From Sphingobacterium spiritivorum (GTDB lineage Bacteria > Bacteroidota > Bacteroidia > Sphingobacteriales > Sphingobacteriaceae): 64,000 nt of DNA. Positions 18,607-28,264 of the stretch are shown here, piece after piece. Under the pieces are notes generated by a model, which saw only the letters and a list, made by a program, of their open reading frames with translations, did no database searches and was not told where the DNA came from. The position numbers and the translations under genes were made by a program. Within the stretch, counting starts at the first letter, position 1; the number at the start of each line of letters is the position of its first letter. The stretch covers positions 4,216,001 through 4,280,000 of the forward strand of contig NZ_CP068083.1 in assembly GCF_016725325.1 (NCBI RefSeq), read 5' to 3'.

Positions 18607-19332
18607 ATGGCAATTCGGGTACTAATCGTAGAGGATGAAAGCTGGGCTTCCGAGAGCCTGCTGGAAATGTTGACGGAACTGTGGAACGATGAGTATACAG
18701 CTGTTGTCAAATCCACTGTGCGGGATGTGATCAGTTGGTTATCGAAAAATGAGACTGACCTTATTTTTATGGATATCCACCTTGGAGATGGCCTTAGCTT
18801 TGATATCTTTAACCATATCAAAATTCAGACTCCCGTTATTTTTACAACTGCTTTTGATGAGTATGCACTGGAAGCATTCCGTAATCAGGGATATGCTTAT
18901 CTGTTAAAACCCTTTGAGTTACCAGAACTGAAAGAAGCATTGAGTAAAGTAGAATCTCTTTTACCACGCGAGGAGATCATACCACACTATAAAAACAGAT
19001 TTCTGGTTCGTTATGGCATCCGGCTAAAGTCTGTTCCCGTTGAAGATATTGCTTACTTTATGGCCGATGATAAGCTTTTGTATGGTTTTTCGGTACAGGG
19101 TGATCGTTTTATTGTGGATGATGCGTTGAGTAAACTAGCCCCGAGATTGGATCCGGAGTTTTTCTTTCAGATCAATCGTAAATTTATAATACATATCCAA
19201 TCTATTGGCGAAATGCTAAAGATGAGTCGTAACCGTATTAAACTTCAACTGCATCCCCAGATACTGGAAAACCTGGAGATTATTGTCAGTGAAGAGAAGT
19301 CCCATGACTTTCAATTATGGCTTGACAAATAA
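18607..19332 (+). CDS. LytTR family response regulator
   Basis: 241 residues: receiver domain (acidic pair Glu9/Asp10, phosphoacceptor Asp56 in FMDIHLGDG, switch Thr at ~80, Lys101 in LLKPFE) and a C-terminal LytTR DNA-binding domain (FLVRYGIRLKSVPVEDIAYF ... FFFQINRKFIIHIQSI). All phosphotransfer residues are present. It probably pairs with the LytS-type kinase at 9916 and controls the metalloprotease/SusCD genes between them (inference from flanking position). Confidence 0.93.
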   Translation: MAIRVLIVEDESWASESLLEMLTELWNDEYTAVVKSTVRDVISWLSKNETDLIFMDIHLGDGLSFDIFNHIKIQTPVIFTTAFDEYALEAFRNQGYAYLLKPFELPELKEALSKVESLLPREEIIPHYKNRFLVRYGIRLKSVPVEDIAYFMADDKLLYGFSVQGDRFIVDDALSKLAPRLDPEFFFQINRKFIIHIQSIGEMLKMSRNRIKLQLHPQILENLEIIVSEEKSHDFQLWLDK

Positions 19333-19342
19333 TACTACTTTA

Positions 19343-19368
19343 ATTTGCTGGTGCGCACACCAGCAAAT
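19343..19368. terminator. Convergent-gene hairpin terminator
   Basis: Perfect 11-bp stem ATTTGCTGGTG / CACCAGCAAAT with a CGCA loop, between the convergent LytTR and TPR genes. Flanks are AT-rich on both sides, so it can serve both strands. Confidence 0.7.
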
Positions 19369-19378
19369 ACTTAAGACT

Positions 19379-21070
19379 TTATTTACCAAATAATTTACTG
19401 AAGAAGTTATTTGAGCCTGAACTTTTTATATTTTCTTCTGCCACCTTCAAATTGTCGGATACCATCTGGTTAAAATTGTATCGGAGAGACTCCCGGTAGT
19501 TTTGTGCAGCTTCTGTATACAGCTCAAGATCGAGTTGTGCGCTACCCAGATGCTCATATAGCTCGGCTATAATATCACCTGTGACACCTTCCTGCTGAGG
19601 CAAGGCCTGTATGGCGCTATTAGCATAGAAAATAGTTTTTTCATTTTCTGTCAAATGGTATGAACAATGTGTTGCCCAATATCCACACCAAAAATCAGCA
19701 TTACCCATAGCAATGCTTTGCTCAAAACAGTCAAGAGCGGCTTCATCATCTCTTTTGTATGCTACATAAAGATACCCCATATTGTAGAAGGCTACCTGTA
19801 CGGATCGAATAGCGTCACGCTCGGAAGCCAGATGTATGGCGTATTGATAACATTCTATAGCCTTGTCAAAATTACCTTCCTCGATAAAGATATTTGCTCT
19901 GGAAATCAATATACTTGGATTATCCGGCATTTCTTCGAGTATGGCATCTGTTTCTTTCGCTGCAGTTGCTGTATCAGGAGTTATGCCTGATGCAGTTTCT
20001 GCATTAGCCTTGTAGATAAAGAAATTCGTAAAACAACGTACAATTTCAGGATCACTCGATATGGGATCTGATAGATCCAGTGCATAATATTCTTCCTGGC
20101 CCAAAGAAATCCATTCTAATGCTTCTTCATAATTTTTTAGTTGCATAAAAGCATTGCAGATATGATCTATTGTACTAAAATAAGTCTGTAAATCCATCTG
20201 TTCAGCAAAATCATCTATCAATTGCTCGCCATCTTTTACAACTTCCATTGAATTTTCCAATTCTACATAAGCTCCGAATCTGTTTTGAAGAATAGCCATA
20301 AAATAGCTGTAGTGCATGCCTTCAGTAGTAATATCCACTGCTTTGTCAAACTGACCAAGTTGCCTCATTTCTACAGCCAGATTGGTACAGCACATAGCAA
20401 ATGTATGTGGATCCTCATGGAGTGGATTACCACTTTTTTCTACTATAGTTTGGCGGTAAAGACTGTACGCTTCCTCATAACAGTTTATCTTCAAAGCTGC
20501 CAATCTATCGATTTCTGGTTTCTGAATTTCGGCATATTGGGTTAGAATATAATTGATTTCCACTCCTGCATTATAGAGTTCCATGGCTTCATCTGTATTC
20601 AGATCAATATGCAGAGTTGAAAAGTCAGGAGCAGGGTTGTTTCTGTTGTGTATATTGAAAATACGAATCTGTAGTGTTGGAGAAGATTTTATAGCTGCTG
20701 CTTTTTCATAATATTTTGCAGCTGCTTCCTTGTCATCCAACCAATATAATGCAGATCCAGCGTGACGGTTGCAACTGTAATGATCCGGATCAAGCGCTAT
20801 TCCTGCCTTGCTCCACTGTACACATTGTATAAGTGCTTCTTCGCGGTCAGAGTTAAAAATCTCATTAGTATCTAAAGCTATAAGCCCGAGTATGGCAAAC
20901 AGATCAGGATTAGGCGAAACTTCAGTTAAATTAATGAGGGTATAATATAACTCCTTTAACGCTGTATGGTTTTCCGGAAGAGAATGTCCCTGTATCCAGT
21001 TTTTAGCTGCAACTGCATAATTTCCATCGTGAAGTGCCTGCCAGGCTTCCTGTTGTATCGCTGTTCTCAT
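19379..21070 (-). CDS. Tetratricopeptide repeat protein, cytoplasmic
   Basis: 563 residues, no signal peptide and no membrane segment. Helical repeats of TPR type run through the protein, for example SCNRHAGSALYWLDDKEAAA, NPSILISRANIFIEEGNFDK, MGYLYVAYKRDDEAALDCFE and LYEHLGSAQLDLELYTEAAQ. TPR arrays bind other proteins; no catalytic domain is visible and no specific function can be given. It is a single gene convergent with the LytTR gene, with a 419-bp spacer upstream. Confidence 0.85.
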   Translation of the reverse strand: MRTAIQQEAWQALHDGNYAVAAKNWIQGHSLPENHTALKELYYTLINLTEVSPNPDLFAILGLIALDTNEIFNSDREEALIQCVQWSKAGIALDPDHYSCNRHAGSALYWLDDKEAAAKYYEKAAAIKSSPTLQIRIFNIHNRNNPAPDFSTLHIDLNTDEAMELYNAGVEINYILTQYAEIQKPEIDRLAALKINCYEEAYSLYRQTIVEKSGNPLHEDPHTFAMCCTNLAVEMRQLGQFDKAVDITTEGMHYSYFMAILQNRFGAYVELENSMEVVKDGEQLIDDFAEQMDLQTYFSTIDHICNAFMQLKNYEEALEWISLGQEEYYALDLSDPISSDPEIVRCFTNFFIYKANAETASGITPDTATAAKETDAILEEMPDNPSILISRANIFIEEGNFDKAIECYQYAIHLASERDAIRSVQVAFYNMGYLYVAYKRDDEAALDCFEQSIAMGNADFWCGYWATHCSYHLTENEKTIFYANSAIQALPQQEGVTGDIIAELYEHLGSAQLDLELYTEAAQNYRESLRYNFNQMVSDNLKVAEENIKSSGSNNFFSKLFGK

Positions 21071-21489
21071 TTTATTAGTGTAAAATCTAAAAATAACAGG
21101 ATTAGAAATGAAACAGCTGACTTGTTTACAATTCGTTACAAATGGTTTATGATTCGTTTAAAAACAGGCATATTACTGTAGATTTAAAAGGAAGAATAAT
21201 CTTTTTTTAATCTTATTCAGACAAAAGGATGAATCATCCTATCAGGAAATAAAAATGTATCAGATAACAAACCTAATTAAGGAAATTTATACAGGTTGAT
21301 TAAAGGTGAAATATTTTCTTAATTATTTAATTTAGCTGTATATTAAAAATGAATTATTATAAATTATAACTGCTTTATATCTTTAGCATATAAATATTTC
21401 TCCTTCACTATTAATTTGATGATTTTTACTTTATCAATTTCTTTATTAATTTGTGGGCGGTAAACTTAAATTTCTAACCTCAGTTTTGC
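21071..21489. other. AT-rich intergenic region between TPR gene and ECF sigma gene
   Basis: Divergent promoter region of about 420 bp, very AT-rich. No coding frame of note. CAGTTTTG at 21481-21488, touching the sigma gene ATG, is one base off the TAnnTTTG -7 element, with no -33 TTG at normal spacing. No clear hairpin was found. Confidence 0.4.
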
Positions 21490-22098
21490 ATGAAAGATTC
21501 TATCACACAGAAGCAGATTCTACTCGCATTGACTAATGGAGATGAGCATGCTTTTGAGGATATTTATGAGCAGTATTTTCAATCGGTATATATTTTTGTG
21601 TTAGCTTATGTCAAATCTCCGGATCTGGCCCAGGATATCTGTCAGGAGATTTTTATGAAGGTCTGGAATAAGAGAGAACAATTTGCTCAGGTGCTGTCTT
21701 TTAAGCATTATCTTTTTACACTGGCCAAAAATCACACCCTTAATCAACTGCGAAAAATTTCCCGTTCTAATGCATCTTTGCAGGAAGTATTACGCTATTA
21801 CCCGATCGCTGAGCAAACTACCGGAAATAATATACAACATAAAGAATACGAAAAGTTTATTGAGGAAGCATATGAAAAACTGTCTCCTACAGCCAAACGC
21901 GTATTTACATTATGCAGGGAACAGCAAATGACTTATGATCAGGTAGCTGAAGAAATGGGATTTAGTCGTGATGCTGTCAAAAAATATATGGTTCAGACTA
22001 TGAAAACTTTCAGGTCTCTGCTATCCGGCCCATTGGATATACAGGTTTGTCTGTTTGTCTGTATGACAATTGATTTTATTTTTTTTAATAAAATTTAA
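21490..22098 (+). CDS. ECF sigma factor (FecI-like)
   Basis: 202-residue RNA polymerase sigma-70 family protein. Region 2 includes YVKSPDLAQDICQEIFMKVW and FKHYLFTLAKNHTLNQLRK; region 4 is PTAKRVFTLCREQQMTYDQV followed by an HTH (GFSRDAVKKYMVQTM). It has an unusual hydrophobic C-terminal tail (VCLFVCMTIDFIFFNKI). Together with the FecR-like gene 80 bp downstream it should form a trans-envelope switch that turns on the SusC/SusD/beta-helix genes when substrate is sensed by the STN-bearing SusC. Confidence 0.92.
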   Translation: MKDSITQKQILLALTNGDEHAFEDIYEQYFQSVYIFVLAYVKSPDLAQDICQEIFMKVWNKREQFAQVLSFKHYLFTLAKNHTLNQLRKISRSNASLQEVLRYYPIAEQTTGNNIQHKEYEKFIEEAYEKLSPTAKRVFTLCREQQMTYDQVAEEMGFSRDAVKKYMVQTMKTFRSLLSGPLDIQVCLFVCMTIDFIFFNKI

Positions 22099-22178
22099 TT
22101 TAAGAGGTACCCTATATCCTCTTCGCGGTGTCTTATATTAAAAGGACCTTATTCCTACACCTTTTTATAACCAATTTA

Positions 22179-23267
22179 ATGGATAATAATAAATTCTACA
22201 AAAAACTGGTACAACGTTATCATTCCGGCGAAGCAAATGAGCAGGAAATAGCTTTATTTCTGGAATTGCTAAGAACGGGTCAGATTGATGATATTATGGA
22301 CCGACATATGAATGGGCAATTGAATATAGCTCCGGTGAATCAGCAAAGAATTCGTTTTTATACTTTTTTGAAATATGCAGTAGTCATATTGGTATTGATG
22401 CTGGCAGGAGGAGGGCTTTATTATAAACGTTACCAACAAGACAAAGAGAATGAAATCGCAAAAATGAATAATATTGGTCCTGCTATACCTAGAGCAATGC
22501 TGAAATTAGCAGATGGCCGTAATATTATATTGGATTCGACTTTTGGAGAACTTGTAGTAGAAGACAGTACTATTTTAGACAAATCAGGTAAACTGGTTCA
22601 TGAAGGAGAGAATGAAATATATGAAGTCAGTGTGCCCCGAGGAGGTACATTTCATTTGAGTCTGAGTGATGGCTCTAAAGTGTGGCTGAATTCAGGGAGC
22701 TCCCTGAAGTTTCCTCAAAAATTTGCTGCAGATTTGCGTAAAATTGAGTTGAAGGGAGAAGCATTCTTTGAGATCAGAAAACAGTCAGGTACTAATGGTA
22801 CACGTATACCTTTTGTCGTACAGACCGCAAAACAAACTATTGAAGTACTTGGGACCAGTTTTAATGTAAAATCCTACGGGCAGGAAAATGAAGAATCCAC
22901 CTTATTTACCGGAATTGTAAAAGTAAAAAATAACAGTACAAACCATGAAGCACTTCTGTCCCCGGGTAACAGCGCTATTCTCGAAGAGAATGGCCAGATT
23001 AAGATCAGAAAGGCCGATCTCGAAGAAATTGCCAGCTGGCGGTCTGATGCATTTGTTTTCTACGAAACAAATATAAAAGAGATTTTAAATCAGTTAAGCC
23101 GCTGGTATGATGTTGATATTGTATTTGTCGGATCTTCTGATTATCAGTTTAACGGATATGTACAACGAAATGTCTCTTTGGGTGAGGCTTTGGAAACACT
23201 AAAAGGAACAGGAGAACTGGATTATCAGTATAAAGACCGGAAAGTAATTATAAACAGAAAAAAATGA
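22179..23267 (+). CDS. FecR family anti-sigma factor
   Basis: 362 residues. A cytoplasmic N-terminus with the sigma-binding region is followed by one membrane helix (~ FLKYAVVILVLMLAGGGLYY), then the periplasmic FecR domain (VPRGGTFHLSLSDGSKVWLN, GEAFFEIRK, VLGTSFNVKSY) and a C-terminal STN-like segment (EILNQLSRWYDVDIVF). The ATG at 22179 (MDNNKFYKKLVQRY) is preferred to an upstream GTG at 22128. FecR proteins hold their sigma factor until signalled by an outer membrane transducer; the next gene encodes that transducer. Confidence 0.92.
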   Translation: MDNNKFYKKLVQRYHSGEANEQEIALFLELLRTGQIDDIMDRHMNGQLNIAPVNQQRIRFYTFLKYAVVILVLMLAGGGLYYKRYQQDKENEIAKMNNIGPAIPRAMLKLADGRNIILDSTFGELVVEDSTILDKSGKLVHEGENEIYEVSVPRGGTFHLSLSDGSKVWLNSGSSLKFPQKFAADLRKIELKGEAFFEIRKQSGTNGTRIPFVVQTAKQTIEVLGTSFNVKSYGQENEESTLFTGIVKVKNNSTNHEALLSPGNSAILEENGQIKIRKADLEEIASWRSDAFVFYETNIKEILNQLSRWYDVDIVFVGSSDYQFNGYVQRNVSLGEALETLKGTGELDYQYKDRKVIINRKK

Positions 23268-23399
23268 AGTAGCCTATGCAGATATAATCGATAAAAAAAG
23301 AAAACGGTGAAGTTCGAGCAACACCGTTTAAATCTAGTTCAATTGACTAAAATAGAGGTAGTCAGTATTAATCAGTTAAAAACCAAATCAACCAAATGT

Positions 23400-26300
23400 A
23401 TGAATTTAATCATATTATTCAAACAGTCTTTTGGCCTGAAATCTCCTTATGACAGGCCATTCACAGGAAAGTTTGTACTTTATATCAGATACACCTTCCT
23501 GTTTTTATGTCTGATCTTGTGTCAGGTACAAAGTAAAGCATACTCTCAGAATATTAACCTTTCCTTTAAGAATGAAAAGTTGGGGAGAGTATTAAAATCA
23601 ATCAGTCAGCAGAGTGGGTACAGAGTGTTTTATAACAGTGAACTGTTAAAAGGAACAAAGCCTGTAACCATAGATATAAAAGCAGGCTCCTTACAAAAAG
23701 TCCTTGATATTGTTTTTCTCAATCAGCCTTTAAAATATCGTCTGGAAGGAAAATCTATCCTTATCAACCGGGAGAGTTCTGTACAGAATCTCTCTGTCCA
23801 TGCTGCATATGAATCGCTTCAGGAGACAATTACCGGAACAGTTACTGATAGTGCAGGAAAAAGTCTTTCGGGTGTCACGGTAAGAATAAAAGAAACAAAT
23901 AATATTACATCAACAGATGCGCAGGGATATTTTAAACTGACCGGATCAAAGCAAAATAGTGTAACACTTGTGTTCTCTTATATAGGTTATCAGACAAGAG
24001 AAAGTCTGTATACAGGCACGCCTCTGCAAATTGCCTTGCAGCCGGATATTGCTGATCTTGCTGAAATCGTAGTTATCGGATACGGAACAGTCAAAAAATC
24101 AGATCTTACAGGATCTGTTTCAACCATTTCAGCCAAACAGCTGAGTCAGGTGAATGGAGTTTCCAATGTGGCACAGGCATTACAGGGGCATGCACCGGGA
24201 GTGCGTGTCAATCAGGCTTCCGGTCAGCCCGGGGAAGGAATGAAGATACAGATACGGGGAACAAACTCTCTTGGTGCAAATAATGATCCGCTATATGTCG
24301 TAGATGGTATGATGCTGGACGGACTGACTGCACAGATCAATCCGGATGATATCGAAAGTGTATCTGTATTGAAAGATGCCTCTTCTACAGCTATCTATGG
24401 ATCCAGAGGGGCAAATGGAGTGGTGATGATCACGACAAAGAAAGGTGCGACAGGCAAAACAAAAGTCTCCTACAATAATTATTTCGGAACACAGCGCCTG
24501 CGTAAAAAGATTGATGTTATCAATGCGCAGGATTTTGCTACACTTCAGAATGAAGTGGCTACTAATGACGGGAAACCGCTGCCCTGGACACAGACGCAGA
24601 TCAATGATCTGGGAGAGGGGACGGATTGGCAGGATCTTGTATACCGGAAAGCTCCTGTACAGACACATAATCTGAGTCTGAGCGGAGGTAATCAGGATAC
24701 TAAATATTTCACTTCTTTCGGATATTTTGACCAGGATGGTATTATCCGTAATTCAGGATTTCAACGTTTGTCTCTTCGTACGAATATTGATCATAAGTTG
24801 TTTGAAAAAATTAATCTGACAACTAATTTAAGTATTCAAAATTCAGCTTATGACCGTGCACAATACGAAAGTGCGGATGGTAGCGGAGGAATTCCCTGGT
24901 CTTCAATGGTATTGCCTCCTACTATGCAGGTGTATGATGCCAACGGCAATTATACTAAGTTCACCGGAGTATCCTGGGGAGAGACTAATCCGGTCGGAAT
25001 ATCTGAAAACTGGAAGAATAGAAATAACAGCTTACGTCTTATCGGTAATGTAGCCTTGTCGTATGAGATACTGGATGGGCTGAAATTAAAACTAAGTGCA
25101 GGGCTGGATCATGCATATAATAAACAGGATACCTATTTTCCAGGAAACATCAGTCTCGGTCAGCGAACTGTAGACGGAAAACCTGTTTTTGGCGTTGGTT
25201 CTAAGAATTACGGTAGTTCGACTACTTTTATCAATGATAACATTCTGGAATATCAGAAACAATTCGGAGATAAACATAAGCTGGATGCGTTGATAGGTTT
25301 GACTTATCAGACCAGTAGAAACGATGGATTGAATAGTGGTACCGGAGTAGGCTTTGCAAGTGACACCTATGAAACATCAAATATTCAGTCTGCCATTACC
25401 AAAGCACTTCCTTCATCTTCATTTGGTGACAACAGGTTACTTTCCTATATGGCCAGAGCTAATTATTCCTATGCAGATAAATATTTCCTGACGGTATCCG
25501 GCAGGAGGGATGGTTCATCCCGTTTTGGAGCAAATAATAAATATGCTTTTTTCCCCTCAGCTGCAGTTGCCTGGGCAGTATCACAGGAGGGTTTTTTAAA
25601 GGATAATCCAACCTTATCACTTCTGAAAATCAGAACCTCTTATGGAGAATCAGGGAATCAGGCTATTGCTAACTATCAGACACTCGCTAATGTTTCCGGG
25701 ACGGATGCAATATTTAATAATCAGATAAATACAGGATTTATTCTGGCTGCACTTGAGAATGCAAATCTGAAATGGGAGACAACCCGCCAGTATGATATAG
25801 GAATGGATATGGGATTGTTTAACAACAAAATCCAGATCGTAGCCGATTATTATAACAAACGTACTAAAGATCTGTTGTTGAATGTGACTTTGCCCGGATC
25901 GGGTGGATTTGGTTCTGTATTGCAGAATATAGGTGTGGTGCAAAATAAAGGTTTTGAATTTCAAATCTCTGCTCAGCCCCGGCTGGGAGAGCATCTGAGG
26001 TGGAATCCTTCATTTAATATCTCCTTTAACCGTACCAAAGTACTGGATATGGGGACGGATGCTTATGGCCGGCCGGTGACTTTCAAAGAGATCGGAACAG
26101 GAGGTAACTGGTTTCCGACTATTGTAGGTCAGTCCATGATGCAATTGTACGGATATACGGTAGAAGGGGTTTATCAGACCGATCAGGAAGCCATTGCTAA
26201 CGGAGAACCGTCAAAGAAAGCCGGAGACTACAGGTTTAAGAACTGGGATGGTCAGGGTACTGTCAATGATCAGGAAGATCGTACTGTATTGAGTCGTCTG

Positions 26301-26804
26301 GAACCTAAGTTTACGTTTGGCTTCAACAACGGATTTACCTACAAGGATTTTGATTTCTCTTTTATGATAGTAGGTAGCTATGGTAACGATATTGTCAACG
26401 AATTCAGGAAATACAATATCTCGCTCAACGGTAACTGGGCACCTACGCAGGAAGGATTTGATAACCGATGGAAAGGAAGCGGACAAGGGAACACATTTGA
26501 CAAGCCAGGTGCAAATAGCGGTAGTCCGATACGGGATTATGCGAACTCCCTATGGGTAGAAAACGGATCATATCTGCGCTTACGCGATATTACGCTGGGA
26601 TACACATTGCCTTTGCGTGTTACAGAGAGAATCCGTATGGCTAAGGTAAGGATATATGTGAGTGCGCAGAATTATCTGACGATAACCAATTACAGTGGTT
26701 TTGATCCGGAAGTTTCCTGGGCTTCTGCATCCGTAAACGGATGGGACAGAGGTAACTATCCGGCGACTAAATCAATTACAGCTGGTATCAGAGTTGATTT
26801 TTAA
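23400..26804 (+). CDS. SusC/RagA TonB-linked transporter with STN signalling domain
   Basis: 1134 residues from the ATG at 23400; a GTG at 23307 would add an implausible tail before the signal peptide (YIRYTFLFLCLILCQVQSKA). Order: signal peptide, STN/secretin-like domain (LSFKNEKLGRVLKSISQQSG), carboxypeptidase-like domain (GTVTDSAGKSLSGVTVRIKE), plug (VVIGYGTVKKSDLTG, VVDGMMLDG, VLKDASSTAIYGSRGANGVV), 22-strand barrel ending in DF. The STN domain contacts the FecR protein and transmits substrate occupancy. The SusD gene begins 11 bp later. Substrate is unknown, but the beta-helix enzyme downstream points to a fucose- or uronate-containing glycan. Confidence 0.95.
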   Translation: MNLIILFKQSFGLKSPYDRPFTGKFVLYIRYTFLFLCLILCQVQSKAYSQNINLSFKNEKLGRVLKSISQQSGYRVFYNSELLKGTKPVTIDIKAGSLQKVLDIVFLNQPLKYRLEGKSILINRESSVQNLSVHAAYESLQETITGTVTDSAGKSLSGVTVRIKETNNITSTDAQGYFKLTGSKQNSVTLVFSYIGYQTRESLYTGTPLQIALQPDIADLAEIVVIGYGTVKKSDLTGSVSTISAKQLSQVNGVSNVAQALQGHAPGVRVNQASGQPGEGMKIQIRGTNSLGANNDPLYVVDGMMLDGLTAQINPDDIESVSVLKDASSTAIYGSRGANGVVMITTKKGATGKTKVSYNNYFGTQRLRKKIDVINAQDFATLQNEVATNDGKPLPWTQTQINDLGEGTDWQDLVYRKAPVQTHNLSLSGGNQDTKYFTSFGYFDQDGIIRNSGFQRLSLRTNIDHKLFEKINLTTNLSIQNSAYDRAQYESADGSGGIPWSSMVLPPTMQVYDANGNYTKFTGVSWGETNPVGISENWKNRNNSLRLIGNVALSYEILDGLKLKLSAGLDHAYNKQDTYFPGNISLGQRTVDGKPVFGVGSKNYGSSTTFINDNILEYQKQFGDKHKLDALIGLTYQTSRNDGLNSGTGVGFASDTYETSNIQSAITKALPSSSFGDNRLLSYMARANYSYADKYFLTVSGRRDGSSRFGANNKYAFFPSAAVAWAVSQEGFLKDNPTLSLLKIRTSYGESGNQAIANYQTLANVSGTDAIFNNQINTGFILAALENANLKWETTRQYDIGMDMGLFNNKIQIVADYYNKRTKDLLLNVTLPGSGGFGSVLQNIGVVQNKGFEFQISAQPRLGEHLRWNPSFNISFNRTKVLDMGTDAYGRPVTFKEIGTGGNWFPTIVGQSMMQLYGYTVEGVYQTDQEAIANGEPSKKAGDYRFKNWDGQGTVNDQEDRTVLSRLEPKFTFGFNNGFTYKDFDFSFMIVGSYGNDIVNEFRKYNISLNGNWAPTQEGFDNRWKGSGQGNTFDKPGANSGSPIRDYANSLWVENGSYLRLRDITLGYTLPLRVTERIRMAKVRIYVSAQNYLTITNYSGFDPEVSWASASVNGWDRGNYPATKSITAGIRVDF

Positions 26805-26815
26805 ATTTTAAGAAC

Positions 26816-28246
26816 ATGAAAACGATATATAGTATATTCCTGTTACTTTTCACATTTCTGATACAGGGTTGTGAAAGTACATTGGTTGAAAAACCTCAGA
26901 CAATTTTAAATCCGGATCAATTTTTCCTGAATCCCGGAAATTATGAGGCGTCTGTAAAAGGCATCTATAGTGGTCTGCCTTTGTATGTTACTTTTACACA
27001 CGAAATGATCACTGATCTGTATGCGACTCCTTCTGCACAGGCAGAGCAGGCGCTACCGGTTTATAATAATCAACCTACACCTTCTTATTATAATGCACGA
27101 AGTGCCTGGAATGGCCCCTACGCAGTAATTAAAAATGCCAATTTCATTTTAAAGTATTTGCCAAATGCGCCGCTAGGGAGCACACAAGTCACAAATTTAA
27201 CTGCCGAAGCCCGCTTTTTGAGAGGTTATGCGTTCTTTCAGTTGGTGCAGTTATTCGGAGATGTGCCTATGCCTTTGAAGGTTGCAGAAGATTACAATGG
27301 CTTAAGATTGCCCCGGACACCACAGGCAGAAGTGTATACCCAAATACTGGAGGATTTACTTTTTGCAGAAGCTAATCTTCCGGAGAATGCTCCACAGCAA
27401 GGGCGTGTGTATAAACTGGCTGCTACCGCGCTTCTGGCACGTGTATATCTCACCATGGCTGGTAATCCGTTGAATCAGACGAAATACTTTGCCGACGCAT
27501 TGAAAAAATCTACTGATGTCATTAAATCCGGTAGATTTACACTTGTGGCAGATTATGCAGAAGTATTTCATAAACTAGCCTATACGACAGAATCTATCTG
27601 GGACAAGCAATATGTAGCAGACCGCGGAGGTAATTTCCTGCACGGCAGTTCCTGTACAGCGCCAGGATTTACACCTACATTAGTACCATCCGCCAATTTT
27701 ATTAGTAGTTTTCCAAAAGGAGACAGACGCCTGTCCTGGGGAATTATGATTAATTATCCGGCTCCGGGTGGTCCGTTGGCCAGACCGTTTTTTCATAAAT
27801 TTGTAGACGAAACACTGATTGACAGAGGTGTACTTCCATCAGGCTCGCTTGTATCGTATGCAATCCCTATGTTGCGCTACGCAGAAATGTACCTGATTGC
27901 GGCAGAAGCAGAAAACGCAATCAACGGACCGGCACAGGCATATCAGTATGTAAACGAAGTACGTAAAAGAGCAAGGTTGGACAAGAATGATCCGACACAT
28001 GTGCCGGATCTGCAAAATTTGAGCAAAGAGCAGTTTCAGCAGGCCGTGTGGAAAGAGTGGGACTGGGAAATGCATGAGGAAGGTTTATCCTGGACGACAA
28101 TGAAGCGTACGAATACATTCAATCGTATACAACAGCAGAGAGGAGCGACATTGACTGTTCCTGTCGGACCCTATAATCAGACCTGGCCTATACCGGTTGA
28201 AGAAATAATTAATAATAATATTCCTCAAAACCCTTTGTATCAATAG
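26816..28246 (+). CDS. SusD/RagB-like outer membrane lipoprotein
   Basis: 476 residues, lipoprotein signal MKTIYSIFLLLFTFLIQGC (lipobox IQGC). Family marks include AEARFLRGYAFFQLVQLFGD, LPRTPQAEVYTQILEDL, PMLRYAEMYLIAAEAENAIN and a C-terminal WPIPVEEIINNNIPQNP. It is the surface glycan-binding lid of the SusC transporter just upstream. Confidence 0.95.
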   Translation: MKTIYSIFLLLFTFLIQGCESTLVEKPQTILNPDQFFLNPGNYEASVKGIYSGLPLYVTFTHEMITDLYATPSAQAEQALPVYNNQPTPSYYNARSAWNGPYAVIKNANFILKYLPNAPLGSTQVTNLTAEARFLRGYAFFQLVQLFGDVPMPLKVAEDYNGLRLPRTPQAEVYTQILEDLLFAEANLPENAPQQGRVYKLAATALLARVYLTMAGNPLNQTKYFADALKKSTDVIKSGRFTLVADYAEVFHKLAYTTESIWDKQYVADRGGNFLHGSSCTAPGFTPTLVPSANFISSFPKGDRRLSWGIMINYPAPGGPLARPFFHKFVDETLIDRGVLPSGSLVSYAIPMLRYAEMYLIAAEAENAINGPAQAYQYVNEVRKRARLDKNDPTHVPDLQNLSKEQFQQAVWKEWDWEMHEEGLSWTTMKRTNTFNRIQQQRGATLTVPVGPYNQTWPIPVEEIINNNIPQNPLYQ

Positions 28247-28264
28247 ATATTTTTAACTTTAAGT

